64,000 nucleotides of DNA, taken from contig NC_014217.1 in the NCBI RefSeq assembly GCF_000092925.1, forward strand, positions 248,001 through 312,000. Reading direction: 5' to 3'. This stretch comes from Ancylobacter novellus DSM 506. GTDB lineage: Bacteria > Pseudomonadota > Alphaproteobacteria > Rhizobiales > Xanthobacteraceae. Under the pieces are notes generated by a model. That model was not told where the DNA came from and did not search any database. It saw only the letters and a list, made by a program, of their open reading frames with translations. The translations under genes were made by a program, and so were the position numbers. Positions 17,258 to 25,366 of this stretch are shown piece by piece; within the stretch, counting starts at the first letter, position 1; every line of letters starts with the position of its first letter.

Positions 17258-18610
17258 CTATTGACTCTTTCCCGCGGAATCCGGTGTCGCCCCCTCCTCC
17301 GGGGGCGCGTCGGAGGCGGCGGGCTCCCCCGCTTTCGCCTCGGCGGGCTTCACCGGCGGCTTGGGCGGGACGGCTTCGACGCGCGCGGTCGCCCACTGGC
17401 ACAGCACCGCGCCGGAACGCCGCTCGGCGCGGTCCACATGCAGATGCTGCTCGTGATAGCCATCCGAGCCGGGGCCGAGGATGGTGGTGAAGTCGGCGCA
17501 GGCGCTCGCCTTCAGCTTCTCCTGGAAGTCGACCGGCATCGCATGTTCGCCCGAGCCCATGGACGGCGGGCCGATGACGAAGCGGCGCCCGTCCTTCAGC
17601 TCGTAGCCGTGGGTGTCGAGCGCGTTGCCGCGCCCGTGCTCGCTGATCTTCGCGCCAGCGACATGGTTGCGCGAGCGGCATTGCAGCGAGCCGGCGACCA
17701 GCACCTTGTCCAGCGGCGAGCCGAGCGTAGCGACCGCCGGCTCGACCTTCTCGCGCAGCCAGCGGGCGACCGAGGCCGCCATCTCGCAGCGCAGTTCGGC
17801 GGCCGGCTGCAATTGCACCAGACGACCGTCCTTCATCCGCACCGCCGAGAGCACGACGCCGCGGTCGAGCGTGCAGGCGGGCTCGGTGGTCTTCACCTCC
17901 GTGGGCGTGAACACGCCGATATCTTCGTTCGACAGTTCCGGGCAGATGGTGGGAACGGGCGCGGCGCGGGCGGTCTCGGCCGGCTCGGCCGTAGGTCCGG
18001 CGGCGGGCGGGGGCAGGGCGGCAAGCCGCTCCGGGGCCGGCGGGGGCAGGGGAGCGCTCGCTGCGGCCGGCGGCTCCGGGGCAGCCGGCGGCGGCACCAC
18101 CACCTCGCGCTCGCCGGAGGGAGCGGGCGTGTCGGGCTTGGCCTCGCCGGGGTCGGAGGTGGCCGCGCGCTCGCCGGAGGGAGTGGGCGTGTCGGGCTTG
18201 GCCTCGCCGGGGTCGGAGGCGGCCTTGATGTCGGGTTTGGGCATATCCGGCTCGGCGACGGCAGGTTTCGCCTCGGGCTTGGGCGCGGAGGCCTCCTCCG
18301 GCTGCGAGGTGAGCGCCGCCTGCTGGTCGGCCTCGCCGGGGCGCGAGGGGGGCAGCGGCACCTTGCCGTCGACCGGCTTCGCCGTCGCCGTGCTCTTCGT
18401 CGCCGGGCGGCGCTTGGCCGGGCGCTCGGGCGTCACGCCGAAAAAGTCGCCGAGCTGGCGGTTGATGGCGTTGCCGGCGCGGTCGATCGAGCGGGTGAGA
18501 TCGTCGGCGGCGAGCGGCGAGGCACCGGCCAGCAGCAGCCCGACGGCGAGGATTGGTGCGACGCGGCGAGGGAATGGGAGGCGGATGAATGGGAGGCTTC
18601 GGAAATCCAT
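17258..18610 (-). CDS. Extensin-like C-terminal domain protein
   Basis: Predicted periplasmic protein of 450 residues. A signal peptide (RVAPILAVGLLLAGASPLAA) ends near residue 36. A long Pro/Ala/Glu-rich linker (about residues 60-230) contains a 20-residue tandem duplication. The C-terminal extensin-like domain has ten-odd conserved landmarks: RCEMAASVARWL, LQCRSRNHVAGAK, SEHGRGNALD and GYHEQHLHVD. The His/Asp set resembles LAS-type (M15/VanX) zinc peptidases, suggesting a wall-directed role; this is inference. Start ATG 18610 follows a good ribosome site (aggagg, nine bases away); longer frames lack one. Divergent from the HAD gene. Confidence 0.85.
   Translation of the reverse strand: MDFRSLPFIRLPFPRRVAPILAVGLLLAGASPLAADDLTRSIDRAGNAINRQLGDFFGVTPERPAKRRPATKSTATAKPVDGKVPLPPSRPGEADQQAALTSQPEEASAPKPEAKPAVAEPDMPKPDIKAASDPGEAKPDTPTPSGERAATSDPGEAKPDTPAPSGEREVVVPPPAAPEPPAAASAPLPPPAPERLAALPPPAAGPTAEPAETARAAPVPTICPELSNEDIGVFTPTEVKTTEPACTLDRGVVLSAVRMKDGRLVQLQPAAELRCEMAASVARWLREKVEPAVATLGSPLDKVLVAGSLQCRSRNHVAGAKISEHGRGNALDTHGYELKDGRRFVIGPPSMGSGEHAMPVDFQEKLKASACADFTTILGPGSDGYHEQHLHVDRAERRSGAVLCQWATARVEAVPPKPPVKPAEAKAGEPAASDAPPEEGATPDSAGKSQ
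18107..18222. repeat. 60-bp tandem duplication inside the extensin-like gene
   Basis: Two copies with an exact 60-base period, differing at only a few positions. They encode two copies of DPGEAKPDTP(T/A)PSGER in the Pro-rich linker. The period is a multiple of three, so the frame is kept. Confidence 0.9.
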
Positions 18611-18669
18611 GCTATCAGGCCTCCTCATGCCGGCGTGACCGGGCTTTGGATCGCGGGTTTGGACCGACA

Positions 18670-19395
18670 GTGAACGCGCCACGCGCCATTCTGTTCGACA
18701 AGGACGGTACCTTGGTCGATTTCGACCGTACCTGGGGACCCGCCGCAGGTGCCGTGATGCGCCGTCTCGCCGGAGCGGACGAAGCGGCGCTGACCCAGCT
18801 TTACGCAGCCAGCCATTTTCTGCCAGCGGAAGATCGCTTCCTGCAGAGCTCGCCGCTCATCGCCGGCTCCTCGCGGCAATATGGCCCGCTCTGGGCGCAG
18901 ATCCTCGACGTGCCGGCGACGATGGACTTCTTCGGCGAGATCGACCGGCTCTTTCGCGAGGAAGGCGGGCGCTACCTCACCCCCATCGGCAGCCCCGCGC
19001 AGACGCTCGGCCGGCTGCACGCGCTCGGCCTGCCGCTCGGCATCGCCACCAACGACGCCGAGCCCAATGCCCGCCTGCAGGCGACCCAGCTCGGCCTCGA
19101 CGGGCTGCTCAGCGCCGTCTACGGCTATGATTCCGGCTACGGCTCCAAGCCGGCGCCCGGCATGGTGGAGGCGTTCAGCCGCCTGACCGGCCTCGCCCCG
19201 GCCGACATCGCCCTCGTCGGCGATACCCGGCACGATCTGCACACCGCCCGCAATGCCGGCGCCATCGCGGTGCTGGTGCGCTGCGGCCCCGGCCCGGTGG
19301 ACGATTTCGCCCACGAGGCCGACCTCGTGGTCGACACGGTGGAGGACCTCGCCGACATGATCCTGCGCGCCGCTCCGGCGGAGGCGGCCCGATGA
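18670..19395 (+). CDS. HAD-family phosphatase (phosphoglycolate phosphatase-like)
   Basis: Haloacid dehalogenase-type phosphatase of 241 residues. Motif I is ILFDKDGTLVDFDRTW with both Asp; motif II is the Thr in LGIATNDAE; motif III/IV are GSKPAPGMVEAF and LVGDTRHDLHTARNAG. A helical C1 cap lies between motifs I and II. The usual Gph motif I is FDLDGTL; here it is FDKDGTL, a form frequent in Rhizobiales. The GTG at 18670 is the start because upstream sequence belongs to the divergent gene. Its stop overlaps the DUF1499 start (ATGA), so the two are coupled. The substrate is inferred. Confidence 0.88.
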   Translation: MNAPRAILFDKDGTLVDFDRTWGPAAGAVMRRLAGADEAALTQLYAASHFLPAEDRFLQSSPLIAGSSRQYGPLWAQILDVPATMDFFGEIDRLFREEGGRYLTPIGSPAQTLGRLHALGLPLGIATNDAEPNARLQATQLGLDGLLSAVYGYDSGYGSKPAPGMVEAFSRLTGLAPADIALVGDTRHDLHTARNAGAIAVLVRCGPGPVDDFAHEADLVVDTVEDLADMILRAAPAEAAR

Positions 19396-20177
19396 TCCGC
19401 CGCCGCCTCTACATCGAGGAGCGCATGTCGCGGCTCGCCGTCTGGAGCCTGCGCACGGCGATCTTCGCCTTCCCGGTCACCCTCATCGGCGCCGCGCTCT
19501 ACGCCACCGAGACGCTCGATTTCCGCAGCGCGGCCTATACCGTGCTGGCCGGCGTCGGGGTGGCGGTGCTGGCGCTGCTGCTCGCCTTCGCCGGTTTCGT
19601 CGTCATCTGGAACGAGGGGCTGAAGGGCCTCGGCCGGGTCATCGGCGCGGCTGCGCTGGCGCTGCTGCTGATCACCCCGACCGCGACGCTCGCCGCGCTC
19701 GCCGTCGGCCTCAAGACCCTGCCGGACGTGACCAGCGACACCGAGGACCCGCCGGAATTCGTCACGCTGGGCACGGTGCGCTCGCGTGCCTCCACCGGCC
19801 TCGCCTATCCCGGCGGCAAGCTCGCCGACGACCAGCTCGACATCTATCCCGGCATCAAGCCGATCACCTTCGACGCCCCGCCGGACGAGATCTTCCGCGT
19901 GCTGATGAACATGGTGACGCGGCATAAATGGCTCGTCGTCGATTCGGTGCCGCCGCGCGGCGAGCGCGACGGGCGGATCGAGGCGGTGGCACGCAGCCTG
20001 CCCTTCGGCCTGCGCGACGACATGGTGATCCGGGTCCGGCGCACGCCGACCGGCTCCATCGTCGACATGCGCTCGGTGGCGCGCAGCGGCAACCGCGACT
20101 TCGGCTCCAACGCAAGGCGCATCGACCAGCTCTTCGACGAGCTCGCCGACCAGCAGGGCCGCCCGCGCCGGCAGTAA
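19392..20177 (+). CDS. DUF1499 domain membrane protein
   Basis: Inner-membrane protein of 261 residues. Three hydrophobic helices occupy roughly residues 15-35, 47-70 and 81-105. A DUF1499 domain follows, beginning TLPDVTSDTEDPPEFVTL and containing YPGIKPITFDAPPDEIFRV and the repeated strand patterns of this family. DUF1499 has no known activity. The ATG overlaps the HAD stop by four bases. It is convergent with the MBL hydrolase, with two bases between the stops. A role in the envelope is likely only from its topology. Confidence 0.78.
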   Translation: MIRRRLYIEERMSRLAVWSLRTAIFAFPVTLIGAALYATETLDFRSAAYTVLAGVGVAVLALLLAFAGFVVIWNEGLKGLGRVIGAAALALLLITPTATLAALAVGLKTLPDVTSDTEDPPEFVTLGTVRSRASTGLAYPGGKLADDQLDIYPGIKPITFDAPPDEIFRVLMNMVTRHKWLVVDSVPPRGERDGRIEAVARSLPFGLRDDMVIRVRRTPTGSIVDMRSVARSGNRDFGSNARRIDQLFDELADQQGRPRRQ

Positions 20178-20179
20178 TC

Positions 20180-21091
20180 TTACGGCAAGCGGAAAACGCC
20201 TTCGAGCGCCGCCGGCCCCTCGGTGAGCGCCTCGCCGCGCCCGACCAGGTCCTCCAGATGGGCGAGGGTGGAGAGCCCCGCGGCACCGGCGAGGCGCGGG
20301 TCGAGGCCGATATAGATCGCCCGCACGATCTCCGGGATCGCCAGCGGCCCGCGCTCCAGCGCCCGCACGATGGCGGCCTCGCGCGCCTGGCGATGGCGCA
20401 GATAGCGCTCGACGAAGGCCGGCCCCTGCGGGATCGCGCCACCATGGCCGGGCAGATAGAGCTGTTCCGGCCGCTCGCCGAGCCGGCGCAGCGAATCCAT
20501 GTAGTCGCTCATCGAGCCGTCCGGCGGCGCGACGATGGTGGTGGACCATCCCATCACATGGTCGCCGACGAAGATGAGACCGGCGCCTTCCAGCACATAG
20601 GCCATGTGGTTGGCGGCGTGGCCGGGGGTGGCGAGGGCGTCGATCGTCCAGCCCGCGCCTTCCACCCGCGCGCCGTCGGCCAAAGCGACGTCCGGCAGGA
20701 AGGAGCGGTCGCCCGCGGCGTCCAGCACGTTGGTCTCGCCCGCATGCAGTTCGCGCGCCGGCCGGTGCGGGCCCTCGGCATAGGCGGGGGCGCCGGTCGC
20801 CTCCTTCAGCGCGTCGAGCGCGCCGCTGTGGTCGCGGTGGGTGTGGGTGAGGAAGATGTGCGTCACCTTCTCGCCGTGGATGGCGGCGAGCAGGGCGGAG
20901 ACGTGGGAGGCATCGTCCGGGCCGGGATCGATGATCGCCACCTCGCCGCGGCCGACGATGTAGCTGCAGGTGCCGGTGAAGGTGAACGGGCCGGGATTGG
21001 GCGCCAGCACGCGGCGCACGCCGGGCGCCACTTCATCGGCGACGCCGGGCACGGCGTCGAAGCGCCGCTCGAAGGGGATGTCCTCTGCCAT
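20180..21091 (-). CDS. MBL-fold metallo-hydrolase (LACTB2-like)
   Basis: Cytoplasmic metallo-beta-lactamase-fold hydrolase of 303 residues. The metal motif THTHRDHSG supplies His and Asp ligands, with further ligands in ATPGHAANHM, FVGDHVMGWS and LPGHGGAI. A C-terminal winged-helix region (EIVRAIYIGLDPRLAGAAG) is the BLACT-type extension of LACTB2 proteins, some of which are RNA nucleases and some thioester or lactone hydrolases. The start is ATG 21091 after a gggaagg site; ATG 21112 is possible. It is divergent from the carbonic anhydrase gene across about 120 bases, which probably hold both promoters. Confidence 0.9.
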   Translation of the reverse strand: MAEDIPFERRFDAVPGVADEVAPGVRRVLAPNPGPFTFTGTCSYIVGRGEVAIIDPGPDDASHVSALLAAIHGEKVTHIFLTHTHRDHSGALDALKEATGAPAYAEGPHRPARELHAGETNVLDAAGDRSFLPDVALADGARVEGAGWTIDALATPGHAANHMAYVLEGAGLIFVGDHVMGWSTTIVAPPDGSMSDYMDSLRRLGERPEQLYLPGHGGAIPQGPAFVERYLRHRQAREAAIVRALERGPLAIPEIVRAIYIGLDPRLAGAAGLSTLAHLEDLVGRGEALTEGPAALEGVFRLP

Positions 21092-21210
21092 GCCTGCCTT
21101 CCCTTTGGGCATGCCGTCGCGCGCGTCCCGGTCGAGCACGACCGAATTGCGCACCGCGCGCCGCACCGCTATTCAGCTACTGCGCGGCCTGCCTATCGCA
21201 AGGGTGATCG

Positions 21211-21843
21211 ATGGACAAATTGCTCGACGGCTATCGCCGGTTTCGTGCCACCTCATGGCCGGAGCGCAAGGCGCTGTTCGAGAGGCTCGCCGCGCGCGGG
21301 CAGAAACCGCAGACGCTGGTGATCGCCTGCTCGGACAGCCGCGTCGACCCGACCATGATCTTCGACGCCGGTCCGGGCGAATTGTTCGTGGTGCGCAACG
21401 TCGCCAATCTGGTGCCGCCCTATACGGCGCCCGACGCCCATGCCGAGCCGGAGCAGGACCACCACGGCACCAGTGCGGCAATCGAATTCGCCGTCAAGGT
21501 GCTGGAAGTGCAGGAGATCATGGTGCTGGGCCACGCGCTGTGCGGCGGCGCCGGCGCGCTGATCGACGGCGCCCCGGCGCAGGCGCAGGACTTCCTGCCC
21601 GACTGGATCCGCATCGCCCGGCCGGCGCGGGACATCGCGCTCAACCTGAGCAGTGACCCAGCGGAGCAGCGCACCATCCTCGAGCACCAGTGCGTCAAGC
21701 TCTCCCTGCGCAACCTCGCCACCTTCCCCTGGATCAAGGAGCGGGTCGAGGACGGCCGCCTGGCGCTGCACGGCGCCTATTTCGCGGTGGCGACCGGGGT
21801 GCTGGAACGGCTGCGCGCGGACGGCACCTTCGGCCCCGTGTGA
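21211..21843 (+). CDS. can: Beta-class carbonic anhydrase
   Basis: Zinc enzyme of 210 residues that interconverts CO2 and bicarbonate in the cytoplasm, supplying bicarbonate to carboxylases. The zinc ligands are the Cys in ACSDSRVDP with its Asp-Arg pair, and the His and Cys in LGHALCGG. The N-terminal helix (LLDGYRRFRATSWPERKALF) and the long strand GELFVVRNVANLVPP are standard. The length is normal. It is monocistronic; about 200 bases follow before the next gene, with no feature recognised. Confidence 0.93.
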   Translation: MDKLLDGYRRFRATSWPERKALFERLAARGQKPQTLVIACSDSRVDPTMIFDAGPGELFVVRNVANLVPPYTAPDAHAEPEQDHHGTSAAIEFAVKVLEVQEIMVLGHALCGGAGALIDGAPAQAQDFLPDWIRIARPARDIALNLSSDPAEQRTILEHQCVKLSLRNLATFPWIKERVEDGRLALHGAYFAVATGVLERLRADGTFGPV

Positions 21844-22049
21844 GGGTTGGCCCGGATACCGCCTTTCCGCGTTCCAGTGCCTGATACGCCCATCGAGCAG
21901 GCCGGCTTTCGGGGCCGATTACCGGCGCAGGCCGTCGCGGCCCAAATCTTGCTGATTCATTGGAACCGCCATTCCCGGCGGGCGTTGATGCGCTGACTGG
22001 CAATGCCGGTCCCATCAACGAAATTCGGCGGAACGTGGGAGGAAATGCC

Positions 22050-22595
22050 GTGGGACTGTTCTCCAAGGACATCAAGTCGCTCGACGATCTCCTCCGGCAG
22101 AGCCTCGGCGAGCTGCTCTACACCGAACGGCGGATCGCCAAGGCGCTGCCGGGACTGGCCGCCAAGGTCTCCGATCCGCTGCTCCGACGGGAACTCGAGC
22201 GAGCGAGGATGGCGAGCGAGGATCACCTCGCGCGCATCGAGGAGGTGTTCCTCCGGCACGATGCGGCGCCCCGTTCCATCGAATGTCCGGCGATCGACGG
22301 CATTTTCATCAGCGCCGAGGAATTGAACGAAGAGATCGACGATTTCTACGTGCTCGACACTGCCATCGCTGCCGCCATGCAGGCGGTCGCGACCTATAGC
22401 GCCGCCCGCTACATGACGGCGGCCGCCTGGCTGCGCCAGCTTGGCCAGCCGGAATGTGCCCGCCTGCTGCACGCCAATCTGGTCGCGCGCCAGCGCGCGG
22501 CGGATGCGCTCTGCGCGCTTGCCGAGCAGCGGCTGAACGCCCGTGCCCGCGGACGCAGCGACGACCGGCCCTCCGGCGTGGCCCTGGCCGGCTAG
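22050..22595 (+). CDS. DUF892 (YciF/YciE-type) ferritin-like protein
   Basis: Four-helix protein of 181 residues in the ferritin-like DUF892 family. The opening LFSKDIKSLDDLLRQSLGEL and YTERRIAKALPGLAAKV are typical of YciF. Helices 3 and 4 (DFYVLDTAIAAAMQAVATYS; EDHLARIEEVF) carry the acidic and His residues that could bind metal. Family members are induced by stress in enterobacteria; the biochemistry is unclear. The GTG at 22050 follows a good site (gggagg) seven bases away; an upstream ATG at 21960 has none. The last four bases overlap the convergent amidoligase gene. Confidence 0.82.
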   Translation: MGLFSKDIKSLDDLLRQSLGELLYTERRIAKALPGLAAKVSDPLLRRELERARMASEDHLARIEEVFLRHDAAPRSIECPAIDGIFISAEELNEEIDDFYVLDTAIAAAMQAVATYSAARYMTAAAWLRQLGQPECARLLHANLVARQRAADALCALAEQRLNARARGRSDDRPSGVALAG

Positions 22596-23512
22596 ACGGG
22601 CCGGTGGCGCGCGACCGCCGCCGCCAGCCGTGAAGGATCGGCCGCAAGCCTCTCCACCTCGACCCAGCGATTCCAGTCTTCCGCGAGGCTCCAGCCGGGG
22701 CGGCCGACGCGCGCCACCGGCAGCCGGTAATGCAGCGCCGCGCGCGGCTTCACCTTGCCGCTGATGCGCGGGGCGACGCGCTCGGGAAACAGTTCGAGGA
22801 ACAGCGGCAGGAGGTCGAGGGCGCGGCTGCGCGTCGGGTTGGCGCCGACATAGTCGTCGCACAGCGCCTCCAGATCCGGCCGATAGCCGGGACCGAGCAC
22901 CTTATCCACATAGTCCTGCGGGTAGGGCGGCGGCGCGTGCAGCCGCGAGAGGCCGGTCAGGCCCTGCGCCCGCAGGCGCGGTTCCGAGAGCAGGAAGGCC
23001 CGCAGCATCGCCAGCAGCGCCGACGGCTCCAGCGAGGCCGGCACGATGTTGAAATGCAGCCCCAGCGAGCCGAGGACGGTGGCGCCGTCCCCGCCGGCGC
23101 CTTCCTCGCGCAGGGCGCGCACCAGGTCGTCCATCTCCCCGAGATCGCCCGGCAGGATCGGCCCGGTCACCAGCTCGCGCGGCACGAAGGGGCGCAGCGC
23201 CGCGCCGATGAGGCCGGCATGTGGGCGCAGCCGCGGCATGGGATGGCCGTCGCGATGGGGGTGGGCGTGGCGCATGTCGAGCTCGACGCACAGGTCGCCC
23301 AGCCGCGAGCCGATTATGTGGAAGGCGTGCGGGTCCTCCTCGCGCAGCGTGCCGCCCATCTCGCGCGCGATGCGCTCGGCCGCCCGCCGCTCGGAGAGGC
23401 GGGTGAACTCGACCTCGACGCCGACGCGGCGCGGCTGCCCACTGACGGCGAGCGGGACGGGCAGGGGAAGGAAGGCGGTTGCCGGCAGGAGGGTACTCAC
23501 GCGCACGGCCAT
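22592..23512 (-). CDS. Amidoligase family protein
   Basis: ATP-grasp-like, COOH-NH2 ligase-fold protein of 306 residues related to glutamine synthetase and gamma-glutamylcysteine ligase. The diagnostic strand GVEVEFTRLS with its metal-binding Glu pair is near residues 30-40, and the second metal strand LGLHFNIVP is near residue 165. The region LDMRHAHPHRDGHPMPRLRP is rich in His. Family members are predicted to make amide links in peptide tags or metabolites, often beside a glutamine amidotransferase, which is missing here. Its end overlaps the DUF892 gene. Partner and product are unknown. Confidence 0.75.
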   Translation of the reverse strand: MAVRVSTLLPATAFLPLPVPLAVSGQPRRVGVEVEFTRLSERRAAERIAREMGGTLREEDPHAFHIIGSRLGDLCVELDMRHAHPHRDGHPMPRLRPHAGLIGAALRPFVPRELVTGPILPGDLGEMDDLVRALREEGAGGDGATVLGSLGLHFNIVPASLEPSALLAMLRAFLLSEPRLRAQGLTGLSRLHAPPPYPQDYVDKVLGPGYRPDLEALCDDYVGANPTRSRALDLLPLFLELFPERVAPRISGKVKPRAALHYRLPVARVGRPGWSLAEDWNRWVEVERLAADPSRLAAAVARHRPV

Positions 23513-23653
23513 GCTTGCATCATCGGCCCTATGTGGGGCCGCCCGCGCGCTTATCCAGACGCTGCGTCACCTTGCGCAAGGCTCGCGCCGGCGGCCCCCG
23601 TTTCCGGGGCCGGCCGCGTCGGGCAGATGATTGGAAGATCTCGGGAAAGTTAG

Positions 23654-23730
23654 TGGTCGGAGTGGCAGGATTTGAACCTGCGACCCCCTCGTCCCGAACG
23701 AGGTGCGCTACCAGGCTGCGCTACACTCCG
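23654..23730 (-). tRNA. tRNA-Pro (anticodon CGG)
   Basis: Full cloverleaf on the minus strand. The acceptor stem CGGAGTG pairs with CACTCCG, the anticodon stem CCTCG with CGAGG, and the loop TTCGGGA gives anticodon CGG with G37 as usual for Pro. The T arm is GCAGGTTCAAATCCTGC. The discriminator A and CCA end are encoded (tggt at 23654-23657 on the plus strand). It reads CCG codons, which are frequent in this genome. Confidence 0.97.
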
Positions 23731-23935
23731 CCGCGGCGCGAGCCTCTAGCATGCCGATGCGCAGGGCCGCAAGGGGCGCGGCGCGCAGGATGTGGATGAC
23801 GCGGGTGGCGACGTGCGACCCTTTCGCCCGCGGGCGGGCGGCGCCCTGCCGAACGAGGTTGAAAGCCGGGCTAAGCTGTGTCTATGTCCGCGCCCACGGC
23901 CGGCCGGGCGCAGCGTCGAACGGCCACCGGCCCGG

Positions 23936-24010
23936 TGGGGCGTCGCCAAGTGGTAAGGCAGGGGATTTTGATTCCCCCATGCGGAGGTTCGAATCCTCCC
24001 GCCCCAGCCA
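23936..24010 (+). tRNA. tRNA-Gln (anticodon TTG)
   Basis: Full cloverleaf. The acceptor stem TGGGGCG pairs with CGCCCCA, the anticodon stem GGGGA with TCCCC, and the loop TTTTGAT gives anticodon TTG. The T arm is GGAGGTTCGAATCCTCC. Discriminator G and CCA are encoded. It is divergent from tRNA-Pro with about 205 bases between them, in which no other gene was seen. Confidence 0.97.
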
Positions 24011-24060
24011 GCCGCCATGCTAGAAGCGGGACGATCCCGATCCATCACGCGGCGGCTTCC

Positions 24061-24798
24061 TTGCGCATCCATCTCGTCAATCCCAACACCACGCGGTCGA
24101 TGACCGAGACCATCGCCGCCGCCGCACGCGTCGTCGCGGCGCCGGGCACGCAGATAATGGCGGCGACCTCCGCCATGGGGCCGGCCTCGATCGAGGGGCA
24201 TTATGACGATGCGCTGGCGCTGCCCGGCCTGCTCGCCGCCATCGCCGAGGCCGAGGCGGCGGGGGTGGACGCGCATATCATCGCCTGCTTCGACGATACC
24301 GGGCTGGAGGCTGCGCGCACGCTCGCCAGGGCGCCGGTGGTCGGCATCGGCGAGGCCGGCTTCCACATGGCGAGCCTTCTCGCCCACCGCTTTGCGGTGG
24401 TGACGACGCTGTCGCGTTCCATTCCCGTCATCGAGGGCAATCTCCTGCGCTACGGTCTCGACCGCCGCTGCGCCGCCGTGCGCGCCTCGGAAGTGGCGGT
24501 GCTGGAACTGGAGGACCCGGCTTCCGGCGCCCGCGCCCGCATCTCGGAGGAGATCGGCCGCGCCCTGCGCGAGGACCGGGCGGAGGCGATCGTGCTCGGC
24601 TGCGCCGGCATGGCGGATCTGGCCCGCGCCCTGGGCGAGGAGCACGGCGTGCCGGTGATCGACGGGGTGGCGAGCGCGGTGGCGCTGGCGGAAGGGCTGG
24701 TCAGGGCCGGGCTGACGACCTCGAAGACCGGCGCCTATGCGCCGCCGCGGCCGAAGCCCTATGCCGGCCGCCTCGCCGATTTCGCCCCGAAGGGATAG
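24061..24798 (+). CDS. Aspartate/glutamate (hydantoin) racemase family protein
   Basis: Cytoplasmic racemase-fold enzyme of 245 residues. It starts with the family sequence RIHLVNPNTTRSMTE. The two catalytic Cys positions are in IIACFDDTGLEAAR and VLGCAGMADLA, with GEAGFHMASLLAHRFAVVTT between them, matching hydantoin/allantoin racemases. Start is TTG 24061: the open frame extends upstream through tRNA-Gln, which cannot be coding. It begins 50 bases after that tRNA and may be partly co-transcribed with it. It converges on a MarR gene. The exact substrate (amino acid, hydantoin or allantoin) is inferred only to the family level. Confidence 0.85.
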   Translation: MRIHLVNPNTTRSMTETIAAAARVVAAPGTQIMAATSAMGPASIEGHYDDALALPGLLAAIAEAEAAGVDAHIIACFDDTGLEAARTLARAPVVGIGEAGFHMASLLAHRFAVVTTLSRSIPVIEGNLLRYGLDRRCAAVRASEVAVLELEDPASGARARISEEIGRALREDRAEAIVLGCAGMADLARALGEEHGVPVIDGVASAVALAEGLVRAGLTTSKTGAYAPPRPKPYAGRLADFAPKG

Positions 24799-24804
24799 TC
24801 CGCC

Positions 24805-25296
24805 TCAGCCGAGCTTGCGCAGCAGGCGCAGCGCCTCGGCGCGCTCGGCCTCGTCGAGCGGCTCCAGCGTCGCCTCGGTGATCTCGCGCGCGACCAGTAT
24901 GGCTTCGTCGGCAACGGCCCGCCCGCGCTCGGACAGGCCGACGGCGCGGCGGCGGCGGTCCAGCGGGTCGTCGGCGGTGAGCACGAAGCCGCGGGCGCGC
25001 AGGCGATCCACCACGCCCTTGATGGTGGCGGCGTCGAGATAGACGAGGCGGCCGAGCCGGTTCTGCGAGCAGGGGCCGACCTCGCGCAGCTTGGCGAGGG
25101 TGGCGAATTGCGGCGGGGTCAGGTTTTCGATCATGCGCGCGGCGAAGAGGGCGGTGTGGCGCTGGTTGGCGACGCGCATGAGGAAGCCCACCTGCTGGTC
25201 GAGCCGGTAGGTCTCGATCGCCAGCGCCTTCGCGTCGGCCGGATCGTCGGGGCCGCCCGCACTCATTAGCCCGTCGCTTTCCCGCACATCCGTCAT
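24805..25296 (-). CDS. MarR family transcriptional regulator
   Basis: DNA-binding protein of about 163 residues. The N-terminal dimer helix (RLDQQVGFLMRVANQRHTAL) is followed by a winged helix: LTPPQFATLAKLREVGPCSQ, recognition region RLGRLVYLDAATIKGVVDRL and wing LTADDPLDRRRRAVGLS. The length fits MarR. It is transcribed in the same direction as, and just below, the ABC importer genes, with 70 bases between, so it may control them or respond to their substrate. The ATG at 25296 is favoured; 25305 is an alternative. It is convergent with the racemase gene, six bases apart. Confidence 0.85.
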   Translation of the reverse strand: MTDVRESDGLMSAGGPDDPADAKALAIETYRLDQQVGFLMRVANQRHTALFAARMIENLTPPQFATLAKLREVGPCSQNRLGRLVYLDAATIKGVVDRLRARGFVLTADDPLDRRRRAVGLSERGRAVADEAILVAREITEATLEPLDEAERAEALRLLRKLG

Positions 25297-25366
25297 GGCC
25301 ACCATCAGAGCACAACGAAGCCGGCTGGCAAATGCCATACGCGCATCTTCAATGATTTGTACGCAT

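Noticed and set aside
23878..24060. Upstream in-frame extension of the racemase reading frame
   Set aside because: It runs straight through the tRNA-Gln gene; the protein family begins at the TTG 24061 (RIHLVNPNTT).
23513..24060. Genomic island attachment site at the tRNA genes
   Set aside because: No integrase, no repeated tRNA 3' end downstream and no change in base composition in the flanking genes.
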